NCBI RefSeq assembly: GCF_041596335.1
Contig: NZ_JBFHIT010000024.1
Location: forward strand, 1-64,000
Direction: 5' to 3'
Source: Mangrovibacterium sp041596335
Lineage (GTDB): Bacteria > Bacteroidota > Bacteroidia > Bacteroidales > Prolixibacteraceae
DNA length: 64,000 bases
Each line of letters starts with the position of its first letter. The stretch's first letter is position 1. A program made the translations under genes and the position numbers. Below are positions 1 through 6,813 of the stretch, piece by piece. The notes under the pieces were generated by a model. The model was not told where the DNA came from and did not search any database. It saw only the letters and a list, made by a program, of their open reading frames with translations.

Positions 1-33
1 AAAAATCTCCTGCCTCAAACAAGACAGGAGATT
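1..33 (-). terminator. Intrinsic terminator after rplU-rpmA
   Basis: A perfect 9-base inverted repeat, AATCTCCTG (4-12) with CAGGAGATT (25-33), has a 12-base loop. Read on the minus strand it is followed by a run of T at the window edge. It lies 25 bases past the rpmA stop, so it should end the L21-L27 transcript. Confidence 0.85.
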
Positions 34-57
34 CTCAATACGTATTTTATAATCGTC

Positions 58-330
58 TTAGTTTGCTGCGACTTCCACTACGGGTTCAACAGACACATAC
101 GATTTGTTGTCTCTTTTCTTTCTAAAAACAACAGTTCCATCAATCAGTGCAAATAATGTATGATCTTTTCCAATACCAACATTATTACCTGGGTGATGTG
201 ATGTTCCGCGCTGACGAACTAAAATGTTCCCAGCCTTGCAAACCTGACCGCCGTAGATTTTTACGCCAAGTCGTTTACTTTCCGATTCGCGTCCGTTCTT
301 CGAACTACCGACACCTTTCTTATGAGCCAT
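58..330 (-). CDS. rpmA: 50S ribosomal protein L27
   Basis: This 90-residue protein is L27 of the large ribosomal subunit, which sits near the peptidyl transferase centre. The N-terminus begins MAHKKGVGSSKNGRES, and the GTSHHPGNNVGIGKDHTLFALIDG block is the family core. The N-terminus starts directly with the mature sequence and lacks the cleaved leader known from Firmicutes L27. It follows rplU on the same strand with a 20-base gap, forming the usual L21-L27 operon, and is closed by a terminator at 1-33. Length and sequence are ordinary for the family, so the call is close to certain. Confidence 0.98.
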   Translation of the reverse strand: MAHKKGVGSSKNGRESESKRLGVKIYGGQVCKAGNILVRQRGTSHHPGNNVGIGKDHTLFALIDGTVVFRKKRDNKSYVSVEPVVEVAAN

Positions 331-350
331 GGTTATTAATGTTTTTCGGG

Positions 351-662
351 TTATCCAATAATTTCTTCAATCTGAATCTGAGTCAAATACTGACGGTGAC
401 CATTTTTCTTTTTGTAACCTTTTCTTCTTTTCTTTTTGAAAACGATTACTTTCTCTCCCTTCAAATGATCCAATACTTTAGCAGTTACTTTAGCACCTTC
501 AACAACTGGAGTACCGATTTTGATATCACCTTCGTTATCGACCAAAAGAACTTTCTCAAATTCTACACTTTCGCCTTCTGCTGTTTCGAGGCGGTGAACA
601 AACATTTTCTTGTCTTTTTCAACACGAAACTGTTGTCCTGCAATTTCTACAATAGCGTACAT
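351..662 (-). CDS. rplU: 50S ribosomal protein L21
   Basis: This 103-residue protein is ribosomal protein L21, which binds 23S rRNA in the large subunit. It starts MYAIVEIAGQQFRVEKDKK, the typical L21 N-terminus. It also contains the FEKVLLVDNEGDIKIGTPVVEGAKV block and a basic RRKGYKKKNGHRQ stretch near the C-terminus. It is the first gene of a two-gene operon with rpmA. A strong Bacteroidota-type promoter (746-776) and a roughly 75-base leader that can fold (683-743) lie upstream, so control at the leader is possible. Length matches the family. Confidence 0.98.
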   Translation of the reverse strand: MYAIVEIAGQQFRVEKDKKMFVHRLETAEGESVEFEKVLLVDNEGDIKIGTPVVEGAKVTAKVLDHLKGEKVIVFKKKRRKGYKKKNGHRQYLTQIQIEEIIG

Positions 663-682
663 ACTGAACGTTTAATAATTTT

Positions 683-743
683 GTCCGGAAGGCGGGATCT
701 CATAAACGAATCCTCTTTTCGGGCCTACTCGAAACTTTCGGAC
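683..743 (-). promoter_or_regulatory. Candidate structured leader of rplU-rpmA
   Basis: The predicted 5' leader begins near 740 and ends at the rplU start (662). Its first bases (735-743 on this strand read GTCCGAAAG) can pair with CTTCCGGAC at 683-691, 8 of 9 positions, enclosing a GC-containing middle. That places a long stem across the leader just before the start codon. Ribosomal-protein leaders with autoregulatory folds are common. Whether this is one is inference. Confidence 0.4.
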
Positions 744-745
744 TG

Positions 746-776
746 CAAAAGTAGATATTTTTTAATGACTGCCAAA
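746..776 (-). promoter_or_regulatory. Promoter of rplU-rpmA
   Basis: On the minus strand TTTG (776-773) is followed after exactly 19 bases by TACTTTTG (753-746), a perfect match to the Bacteroidota consensus TTTG-N19-TAnnTTTG. Transcription would begin near 740. Confidence 0.8.
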
Positions 777-971
777 GAATTACAAATCTTTTTTGCCAGC
801 CAGCGTGAATCTTCCAACATTTTCACCATCACAACAAACACAACAAACAATATACTGATATCGTGTGGCTTAATTAACACAAATCGAACCGACAGCAGAT
901 TCGAAAAATATCTGATTTCATTAATTATTTTCTGAAAAGACGGCGTTTAAAACATCAATATTGAGTTTTAA

Positions 972-1005
972 TTGGCTTCATTCACTAAAACTATTGTTAT
1001 ATTTG
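972..1005 (+). promoter_or_regulatory. Promoter of the bifunctional-nuclease gene
   Basis: TATATTTG at 998-1005 matches TAnnTTTG exactly, with TTGG at 972-975 as a possible -33 element 23 bases upstream. The next start codon is at 1041. The rest of the 378-base divergent spacer (663-1040) holds the rplU promoter and leader. I see no other gene in it. Confidence 0.6.
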
Positions 1006-1040
1006 TTCCATACACATCCTCCGAGGCTTGATATTATTTT

Positions 1041-1628
1041 ATGCATAAAATTCGATTAAACATTCTGGGCCTGTCTGTCAGTCAAACGCAATCCGGAGCT
1101 TACGCTTTGGTGTTAGCTGAAGAATCGGGCGACCGAAGAATTCCAATTATCATCGGGCCGGTTGAAGCGCAAGCAATTGCCATTCAACTTGAGGGATTAA
1201 AACCTCCCCGCCCATTAACGCATGATTTATTTAAAAATATTGCTGTCGCTTTCGATATCAACATATCCGAAGTTGTCATTTACAAACTGGAAGAAGGAAT
1301 CTTTTTCTCCGAACTGGTTTGTGAATTGGGAACACAAGAGGTCCGAATTGATTCGCGTACCTCGGATGCCGTAGCATTGGCTCTGCGTTTTAAATGCCCA
1401 ATTTACACCACGGAAGAGATTCTTCGAAAAGCCGGGATCATTCTGGATCCGGAAAGTCCGTCGGAGGTTGAATTCGGCCACCAAAAGCCAAGCAGCACCA
1501 AAACCGAATCTGAGTTTGAGCGCTACACGGTGAACGAACTGACGGACATGATGAATGAATCGATTAACAATGAAGATTACGAGCGGGCTTCGCGAATAAG
1601 AGACGAAATTAACCGTCGGAAAAAATAA
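1041..1628 (+). CDS. Bifunctional nuclease family protein (DUF151) with UVR domain
   Basis: This 195-residue protein has the DUF151/bifunctional nuclease fold in residues 1-140. The RRIPIIIGPVEAQAIAIQLEG and DSRTSDAVALALRF motifs are diagnostic. Residues about 160-195 (TVNELTDMMNESINNEDYERASRIRDEINRR) form a UVR-type helical hairpin like those in UvrB/UvrC and ClpC-partner McsA. Family members have been linked to DNase/RNase activity and stress responses, but the cellular role in Bacteroidota is not settled. The gene has its own promoter at 972-1005 and ends 9 bases before the nucleoside transporter, so the two are probably co-transcribed. Confidence 0.9.
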   Translation: MHKIRLNILGLSVSQTQSGAYALVLAEESGDRRIPIIIGPVEAQAIAIQLEGLKPPRPLTHDLFKNIAVAFDINISEVVIYKLEEGIFFSELVCELGTQEVRIDSRTSDAVALALRFKCPIYTTEEILRKAGIILDPESPSEVEFGHQKPSSTKTESEFERYTVNELTDMMNESINNEDYERASRIRDEINRRKK

Positions 1629-1637
1629 TCACATCCT

Positions 1638-3140
1638 ATGAAACAGCTCACCCCAAGGCTGATATTACTGTTGCTAATTATCAGCTTATTGCCAGTATCT
1701 GTATTTTCAATGCAGCAGCCTGAAGCAATGAATCTGGCTGACACTGTGATACAAACAACATCAACAACTCCGAAAGAAGTAATCCAGCAAACAACCGAAC
1801 TAAAAGCAACGTCCAACATTCTTTTGTCGAACGACAAGAAGCAAGAATTCAGCTTTGTTACCGTTCTTCGCGGCTTAGCAGGCATGCTCATACTGGTCGC
1901 AATCGGCTGGTTGTTTTCCAAAGACCGGAAAAACATTCCTTGGAAAACAGTCGGAATTGGATTAATTTTTCAGATCATTCTAGCTGTCGGAGTGCTATAT
2001 GTCCCGTTTATTCGGGTGGGGTTCGAATTCTTCGGCAAAATATTCGTTAAAATATTGGATTTCACGAATGTAGGAAGTGAATTCCTATTTGGCTCTCTTG
2101 CCGACAGCACGAACTTCGGCATGATCTTCGCGTTCCAGATTCTACCTACCATTGTTTTCTTTTCAGCCTTAACAAGTTTGCTGTTTTACTGGGGAATCAT
2201 TCAACGCGTGGTTTGGGTGATGGCATGGGTTTTTAGCCGACTTATGAAACTATCCGGTGCTGAGTCGCTTTCTGTTGCAGGGAATATTTTCCTGGGGCAA
2301 ACTGAATCACCACTAATGATCAAGGCCTACCTATCGAAAATGAACAACTCCGAAATCATGTTGGTGATGACAGGAGGAATGGCCACTTTGGCGGGCGGTG
2401 TTTTAGCTGCCTATATTGGCATGCTGGGCGGAAACGATCCGGTTTTGCGACTGGAATTTGCCAAGCATTTGCTCACCGCATCGGTTATGGCGGCACCTGC
2501 TGCTGTTATTTTCTCAAAGATATTGGTTCCGAACACCGAAAAAGTCAATCAGGAAGTTGAGGTAAGCAAAGATAAGATCGGCAGTAACGTTCTGGATTCC
2601 ATCACAAACGGAACCAGCGAAGGCCTAAAACTGGCGGTTAATGTAGCCGGAATGCTTTTGGCATTTCTTGCCTTGATTGCCCTGGTGAACTATACTTTTG
2701 GATGGCTGGGCTCGATGACCGGCCTAAACAGCTTAATTGCACAGGGAACCGATGGGCGTTTCACCGAATTAAGCCTTCAATTTTTATTGGGCTACCTTTT
2801 TGCTCCAATAATGTGGTTCATCGGCGTTTGCCAACAGGACATCATGCTGCTTGGTCGCTTGTTAGGCGAAAAACTAATCCTGACCGAATTTATCGGCTAC
2901 ATTAGTCTCTCCGAGCTTAAGACCGCGGGATCATTCTTCGAATACAAATCGGTGATTATGGCGACTTATATTTTATGCGGTTTTGCCAACTTCGCCTCCA
3001 TCGGTATTCAGATCGGTGGAATCGGCGCTTTAGCACCGGACAAAAGAGTTATTTTATCGAAATTCGGCCTGTATGCCCTACTGGCAGGCACTTTAGCTTC
3101 CTTAATGTCAGCAACTATTATTGGGATGATTTTAGGCTAA
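1638..3140 (+). CDS. Concentrative nucleoside transporter (NupC/CNT family)
   Basis: This inner-membrane transporter probably imports nucleosides driven by a cation gradient. The CNT signature GQTESPLMIKAYLSKMN lies around residue 220, with LVMTGGMATLAGGVLAAYIGML behind it and about ten hydrophobic segments in total. At 500 residues it is longer than E. coli NupC (about 400). The excess is N-terminal: a signal peptide-like segment (MKQLTPRLILLLLIISLLPVSVFS) followed by some 50 Thr/Gln-rich residues before the first core helix. It follows the DUF151 gene by 9 bases. Substrate (purine or pyrimidine nucleosides) cannot be fixed from sequence. Confidence 0.92.
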   Translation: MKQLTPRLILLLLIISLLPVSVFSMQQPEAMNLADTVIQTTSTTPKEVIQQTTELKATSNILLSNDKKQEFSFVTVLRGLAGMLILVAIGWLFSKDRKNIPWKTVGIGLIFQIILAVGVLYVPFIRVGFEFFGKIFVKILDFTNVGSEFLFGSLADSTNFGMIFAFQILPTIVFFSALTSLLFYWGIIQRVVWVMAWVFSRLMKLSGAESLSVAGNIFLGQTESPLMIKAYLSKMNNSEIMLVMTGGMATLAGGVLAAYIGMLGGNDPVLRLEFAKHLLTASVMAAPAAVIFSKILVPNTEKVNQEVEVSKDKIGSNVLDSITNGTSEGLKLAVNVAGMLLAFLALIALVNYTFGWLGSMTGLNSLIAQGTDGRFTELSLQFLLGYLFAPIMWFIGVCQQDIMLLGRLLGEKLILTEFIGYISLSELKTAGSFFEYKSVIMATYILCGFANFASIGIQIGGIGALAPDKRVILSKFGLYALLAGTLASLMSATIIGMILG

Positions 3141-3242
3141 ACAGTTATCTAAATATTTTATATTAATTATCGCCCTAACCTTCCTGAATCTCGCCAAAAC
3201 AGCCGATTTCGCTTTTACAAAGAGAGTAATACTCAGATCTCG

Positions 3243-3258
3243 TTGAACAGATGTTCAA
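3243..3258. promoter_or_regulatory. Operator-like palindrome upstream of sugar-binding lipoprotein
   Basis: TTGAACA-GA-TGTTCAA is a perfect 7+2+7 inverted repeat. It sits about 90 bases before the start of the lipoprotein gene at 3350, in a spacer of 209 bases with no gene. Size and symmetry suit a dimeric repressor or activator, but no matching regulator is in the window. Confidence 0.35.
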
Positions 3259-3281
3259 ACGGGTTACACGAATTTTGATGT

Positions 3282-3297
3282 TGTTAAAGTCTTAACA
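3282..3297. promoter_or_regulatory. Second inverted repeat upstream of sugar-binding lipoprotein
   Basis: TGTTAA-AGTC-TTAACA is a perfect 6-base inverted repeat with a 4-base spacer, 23 bases downstream of the palindrome at 3243-3258 and about 50 bases before the start codon. It could be a second operator half-site pair or chance in AT-rich DNA. Confidence 0.25.
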
Positions 3298-3349
3298 TAT
3301 TCTATTTTAATTCGTAACATGAAATAGTATTAATCAAAATCTCTCCGTT

Positions 3350-4345
3350 ATGAAGCAAATCAAGTTTTTCTTTTCAATTTTGATGGTCTTCTTGCTTCTT
3401 GCCGGTTGTAAACAAAAACCTGAAATTGGTTTCCTTATGGATACAATTGCCAGAGAACGTTGGATAAAAGACCGAGACGCTTTCGTTGAGAAAGTTGAAG
3501 AACAAAAAGGGACAGTGATAGTCAAAGTTGCTGAATCGGATCCCGATGTACAGTTCAAGCAAGCATTAGAACTAATCAACAGAGATGTTGATGTATTGGT
3601 AATTATTCCGGTAGACATGGTTGTTGCAGCCGGAATCGTTAAAATGGCCAAAAATAAAAACATCCCGGTGATCTCGTATGACCGTTTGATCAGGGATAGT
3701 GATATCGATTTTTTTGTTTCGACCGACAACATCACAGTTGGGGAGGAGCAAGCCAGATTCCTCACAACCGTAAGCCCGACAGGCAATTATGTACTCATTG
3801 GTGGTCCTACGATTGACAACAACTCCTATCAGCTATACCTTGGATGGATGAACATTCTGCAACCAATGGTGGACAAAGGTGACATTAACATTGTTGGAAG
3901 CAAATTCGTAGACCGATGGGAGCCACAAGATGGCTACACAATGATGAAAGAAGTTCTGGAAAAAGGAGAAACAGTTGACGCGGTGATTGCAGGAAATGAC
4001 GCCCTAGCAGGTGGTGCTATTCAGGCACTGGAGGAGTACGAATTAGCCGGCAAAGTTTTAGTCGCCGGACAAGATGCTGATATCACCGCTATCCGAAACA
4101 TCATCCTCGGAACCCAAACCATAACCGTGTACAAACCCATTGAATCGATGGCATACAATGCTGCCGATGTAGCAATCAAAATTGCCAAAGGTAAAAAGCC
4201 TTCCGACAATATGAGTTTCACGATCAACAATGGTCACCGTTTGGTCCCGTCTATTCTGCTCGACGGACAAGTGGTAAACAAACAAAATATCCGCATGACA
4301 GTCATTTCTGAAGGGTTTGTTGCAGAACAGGAGATATTTGAATAA
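3350..4345 (+). CDS. D-xylose-type periplasmic sugar-binding lipoprotein
   Basis: This 331-residue protein is a type 1 periplasmic binding protein most like XylF-class D-xylose binders. It has an N-terminal signal ending in lipobox LLAGC (Cys20), and the body carries the features of the class: EIGFLMDTIARERWIKD, VLVIIPVDMVVAAG, IPVISYDRLI, VIAGNDALAGGAIQALEE and VAGQDADITAIRNIILGTQ. It should sit in the periplasm anchored by lipid and bind a sugar. No ABC permease or ATPase gene lies on either side, so it is an orphan here. It may serve a transporter encoded elsewhere or a sensor. A strong hairpin at 4371-4397 ends the transcript. Confidence 0.85.
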   Translation: MKQIKFFFSILMVFLLLAGCKQKPEIGFLMDTIARERWIKDRDAFVEKVEEQKGTVIVKVAESDPDVQFKQALELINRDVDVLVIIPVDMVVAAGIVKMAKNKNIPVISYDRLIRDSDIDFFVSTDNITVGEEQARFLTTVSPTGNYVLIGGPTIDNNSYQLYLGWMNILQPMVDKGDINIVGSKFVDRWEPQDGYTMMKEVLEKGETVDAVIAGNDALAGGAIQALEEYELAGKVLVAGQDADITAIRNIILGTQTITVYKPIESMAYNAADVAIKIAKGKKPSDNMSFTINNGHRLVPSILLDGQVVNKQNIRMTVISEGFVAEQEIFE

Positions 4346-4370
4346 TACGATTTTCCGTGAACCCTTTAGT

Positions 4371-4397
4371 GAAGCGCGTATTTTTAATACGCGCTTC
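4371..4397 (+). terminator. Strong hairpin terminator
   Basis: GAAGCGCGTATT and AATACGCGCTTC form a perfect 12-base stem with a TTT loop. The T-run after it is weak and interrupted. It lies 25 bases after the stop of the sugar-binding lipoprotein and separates it from thyA. Confidence 0.75.
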
Positions 4398-4434
4398 TTC
4401 TGTGTTTCATTTTAGCGTTCAAAGTTTGGCTTTA

Positions 4435-4463
4435 TTGGTTCGGGAAAAAATAATTGTAACTTG
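4435..4463 (+). promoter_or_regulatory. Promoter of thyA-folA
   Basis: TTG at 4435-4437 is followed after 19 bases by TAACTTG (4457-4463), one T short of TAnnTTTG. Spacing to the thyA start at 4516 fits. Confidence 0.5.
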
Positions 4464-4515
4464 CGGCCTCGAAAAAAACACCAACCAATTTTCTTATTGA
4501 AAGCAAACACATACG

Positions 4516-5310
4516 ATGAAGCAATATCTTGATTTACTGGATCATGTTCTAAAAAACGGAACAGAAAAAAAGGATCGAACCGGAACCGGAACCATCAGTA
4601 TTTTCGGGCATCAAATGCGATTTAATCTGGCCGAGGGCTTCCCTGTTCTTACAACTAAGAAACTGCATCTAAAGTCAATTATCCATGAATTATTATGGTT
4701 TTTGGCCGGCGATACAAATATTAAATACCTCACGGACAATGGCGTTCGAATTTGGAACGAATGGGCCGACGAGAACGGAAATCTGGGACATGTGTATGGT
4801 TATCAATGGCGTTCGTGGCCAACACCTGAAGGAGATCATATCGATCAAATTACGGAGGTCGTCAATTCACTAAAAAACAATCCGAACTCGCGGCGACACA
4901 TTGTGAGTGCCTGGAACGTTGGCGAAGTGGACCAAATGGCACTTCCTCCCTGCCACCTACTCTTCCAGTTTTACGTAGCTGACGGCAAACTGTCGTGCCA
5001 GCTTTATCAACGAAGCTGCGACGTTTTCCTGGGTGTTCCCTTCAATATTGCCTCATACGCGTTGCTCACACTCATGATGGCTCAGGTTTGCGGACTTGAA
5101 CCGGGTGATTTCGTTTGGACAGGTGGCGACGTTCATATCTACCTCAACCATTTGGAACAGGTTAAACTGCAATTGACGCGCGAACCGAAAGCGTTGCCCC
5201 AAATGAAAATCAATCCGGAGATTAAATCCATATTTGACTTTAAGTTTGAAGATTTTGAATTGATTAATTACGATGCTCACCCGCACATTCCGGGAAAAGT
5301 TTCGATTTAG
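4516..5310 (+). CDS. thyA: Thymidylate synthase
   Basis: It converts dUMP and methylene-tetrahydrofolate to dTMP and dihydrofolate in the cytoplasm. It is 264 residues, the same length as the E. coli enzyme. The catalytic cysteine is Cys146 in ALPPCHLLFQFYV. The RTGTGT phosphate-binding loop near residue 22 and the DVFLGVPFNIASYALL folate/dUMP-binding segment are both intact. folA follows 41 bases downstream, which makes metabolic sense because ThyA consumes the reduced folate that FolA regenerates. Confidence 0.98.
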   Translation: MKQYLDLLDHVLKNGTEKKDRTGTGTISIFGHQMRFNLAEGFPVLTTKKLHLKSIIHELLWFLAGDTNIKYLTDNGVRIWNEWADENGNLGHVYGYQWRSWPTPEGDHIDQITEVVNSLKNNPNSRRHIVSAWNVGEVDQMALPPCHLLFQFYVADGKLSCQLYQRSCDVFLGVPFNIASYALLTLMMAQVCGLEPGDFVWTGGDVHIYLNHLEQVKLQLTREPKALPQMKINPEIKSIFDFKFEDFELINYDAHPHIPGKVSI

Positions 5311-5351
5311 TCAATTTCCAAACCCTCAACTTTCGTAACATTCATCCAGAT

Positions 5352-5846
5352 ATGATTCACCAAAATCTTTCATTGATTGTGGCGATGGCTCAAAATGGCG
5401 CCATCGGTAAGAATAATGATTTACTTTTCCACTTGCCCGGCGACTTGAAACGCTTCAAAGCTATTACCAGCGGGCACACAATTATCATGGGAAGAAAAAC
5501 CCTGCTTTCGTTACCTAAATGGCCACTGCCCAACCGCAGACACATCATTATAACCACCGACACAACGGCTAAATTTGAAGGCTGCGAAACGGCTAATTCG
5601 ATTGATCAGGCGATTGATATGGTGCAGGGAGAAGATGAAGTCTTTGTTATTGGGGGCGGAACAATCTATGAACAGTTTTATCCATTTTGCAACAAAATCT
5701 ACCTCACAAAGGTATATCGCGACTTTGAAGCAGACACCTACTTCACGGGATTAAAAGAAAACGATTGGGTGATTGAATCATCGGAAGAGCTATTCGACGA
5801 AAAAAATGGTTTTCGGTACGCCTATCTCAATCTGGTGAGAAAATAG
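5352..5846 (+). CDS. folA: Dihydrofolate reductase
   Basis: This 164-residue enzyme reduces dihydrofolate to tetrahydrofolate with NADPH. The sequence shows the standard motifs in order: MAQNGAIGKNNDLLFHLPGDLKRFK (residues 12-36), GHTIIMGRKTLLSLP, LPNRRHIIITT and EVFVIGGGTIYEQF. It is the second gene of a thyA-folA pair and restores the folate oxidised by thymidylate synthase. Length and motifs are normal, with no sign of a drug-resistance variant that I can judge. Confidence 0.97.
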   Translation: MIHQNLSLIVAMAQNGAIGKNNDLLFHLPGDLKRFKAITSGHTIIMGRKTLLSLPKWPLPNRRHIIITTDTTAKFEGCETANSIDQAIDMVQGEDEVFVIGGGTIYEQFYPFCNKIYLTKVYRDFEADTYFTGLKENDWVIESSEELFDEKNGFRYAYLNLVRK

Positions 5847-5918
5847 TTCCGCACGAATAATTAGACAAAGAGGATTCTCTCCGTACATCGTCCCTTACAT
5901 GCGGAATTCCGACTAACA

Positions 5919-5950
5919 CAAAAAAAAAAGACCGGCGATTGCCGATCTTT
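5919..5950 (-). terminator. Terminator of inorganic pyrophosphatase
   Basis: On the minus strand AAAGATCGGC-AATC-GCCGGTCTTT is followed by a run of about ten T. It stands just past the ppa stop and lies between two convergent genes (folA and ppa). Confidence 0.85.
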
Positions 5951-5957
5951 CCATTAT

Positions 5958-6623
5958 CTAATAGAGCAATTTGCCCAAATTATCGAATCTTTTCTGATAG
6001 TCGTCCATCGACCTCTTAATAACAGTCTGAGCTTCTTCCAAGCCATAGAGGTGAGTAATTTCCGTATCCTTATCTTTGCCCGGCATATCCTTATAAGTCA
6101 GAAAGTAATGCTTCAAACGTTCAACAACAATTGGAGGCAAATCGCTCACATCTTTATAGCCTTCATAAACCACATCGTTATTTAAAACGGCAATAATTTT
6201 ATCGTCAGCCTCATTTCCGTCAATCATTCGGAAACCACCGATCGGTCTGGCATGCACTAGTATATCGCCATGAGTAATATCTTTTTCAGTCAAAACGCAT
6301 ATATCAATGGGGTCACCATCACCACGAATTCCGGTTTTACCCGTTTTTTCCATACAAAATTCACCCACTGAATCGCCGCAAAATGTTTGAGGAATAAAAC
6401 CATACAACGCAGGAACCACATTGGAGTATTTCTGAGGCCGATCGATTCGCAGATAGCCACTATCCTTATCGATTTCATACTTTACCGTATCCGTTGGGAC
6501 CACTTCGATAAACGCAACGACTTTTTCCGGAGCGGCTTTACCAATTGAAACCCCATGCCAAGGGTGCGACTTATAACGAAGGCCCATCAACCGGCCAATC
6601 GGATCAGACAATCTATCAACCAT
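5958..6623 (-). CDS. ppa: Inorganic pyrophosphatase (family I)
   Basis: It hydrolyses pyrophosphate to phosphate in the cytoplasm and so pulls biosynthetic reactions forward. The active-site block is present: DSGYLRIDRPQKYSNVVPALYGFIP, then GDGDPIDICVLTE with the metal-binding aspartates, then DDKIIAVLNND. At 221 residues it is longer than the E. coli enzyme (about 175), with about 40 extra residues at the N-terminus, as in several Bacteroidota homologues. It is a single-gene unit with a good terminator at 5919-5950. Confidence 0.95.
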   Translation of the reverse strand: MVDRLSDPIGRLMGLRYKSHPWHGVSIGKAAPEKVVAFIEVVPTDTVKYEIDKDSGYLRIDRPQKYSNVVPALYGFIPQTFCGDSVGEFCMEKTGKTGIRGDGDPIDICVLTEKDITHGDILVHARPIGGFRMIDGNEADDKIIAVLNNDVVYEGYKDVSDLPPIVVERLKHYFLTYKDMPGKDKDTEITHLYGLEEAQTVIKRSMDDYQKRFDNLGKLLY

Positions 6624-6813
6624 AACTTATTGTTTAAAAACTTAAAAGTGTAACCCTACAGAAACTAAAATGTTTTTGTGAGTCACACGAATTTTTCAAA
6701 AATACAAAAAAAGTTACGGTTCAGTCTCCTAAAACGAAGGCCCGTCAACCGTTCTCGGCCACACTCAGTAGAGAACACTCACCCCGGCAAGCCTTATCAT
6801 TCATCAAATAAGC

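Noticed and set aside
147..935. Long open frame (262 codons) on the plus strand over L21/L27
   Set aside because: It runs antisense through two certain ribosomal genes and has no family resemblance.
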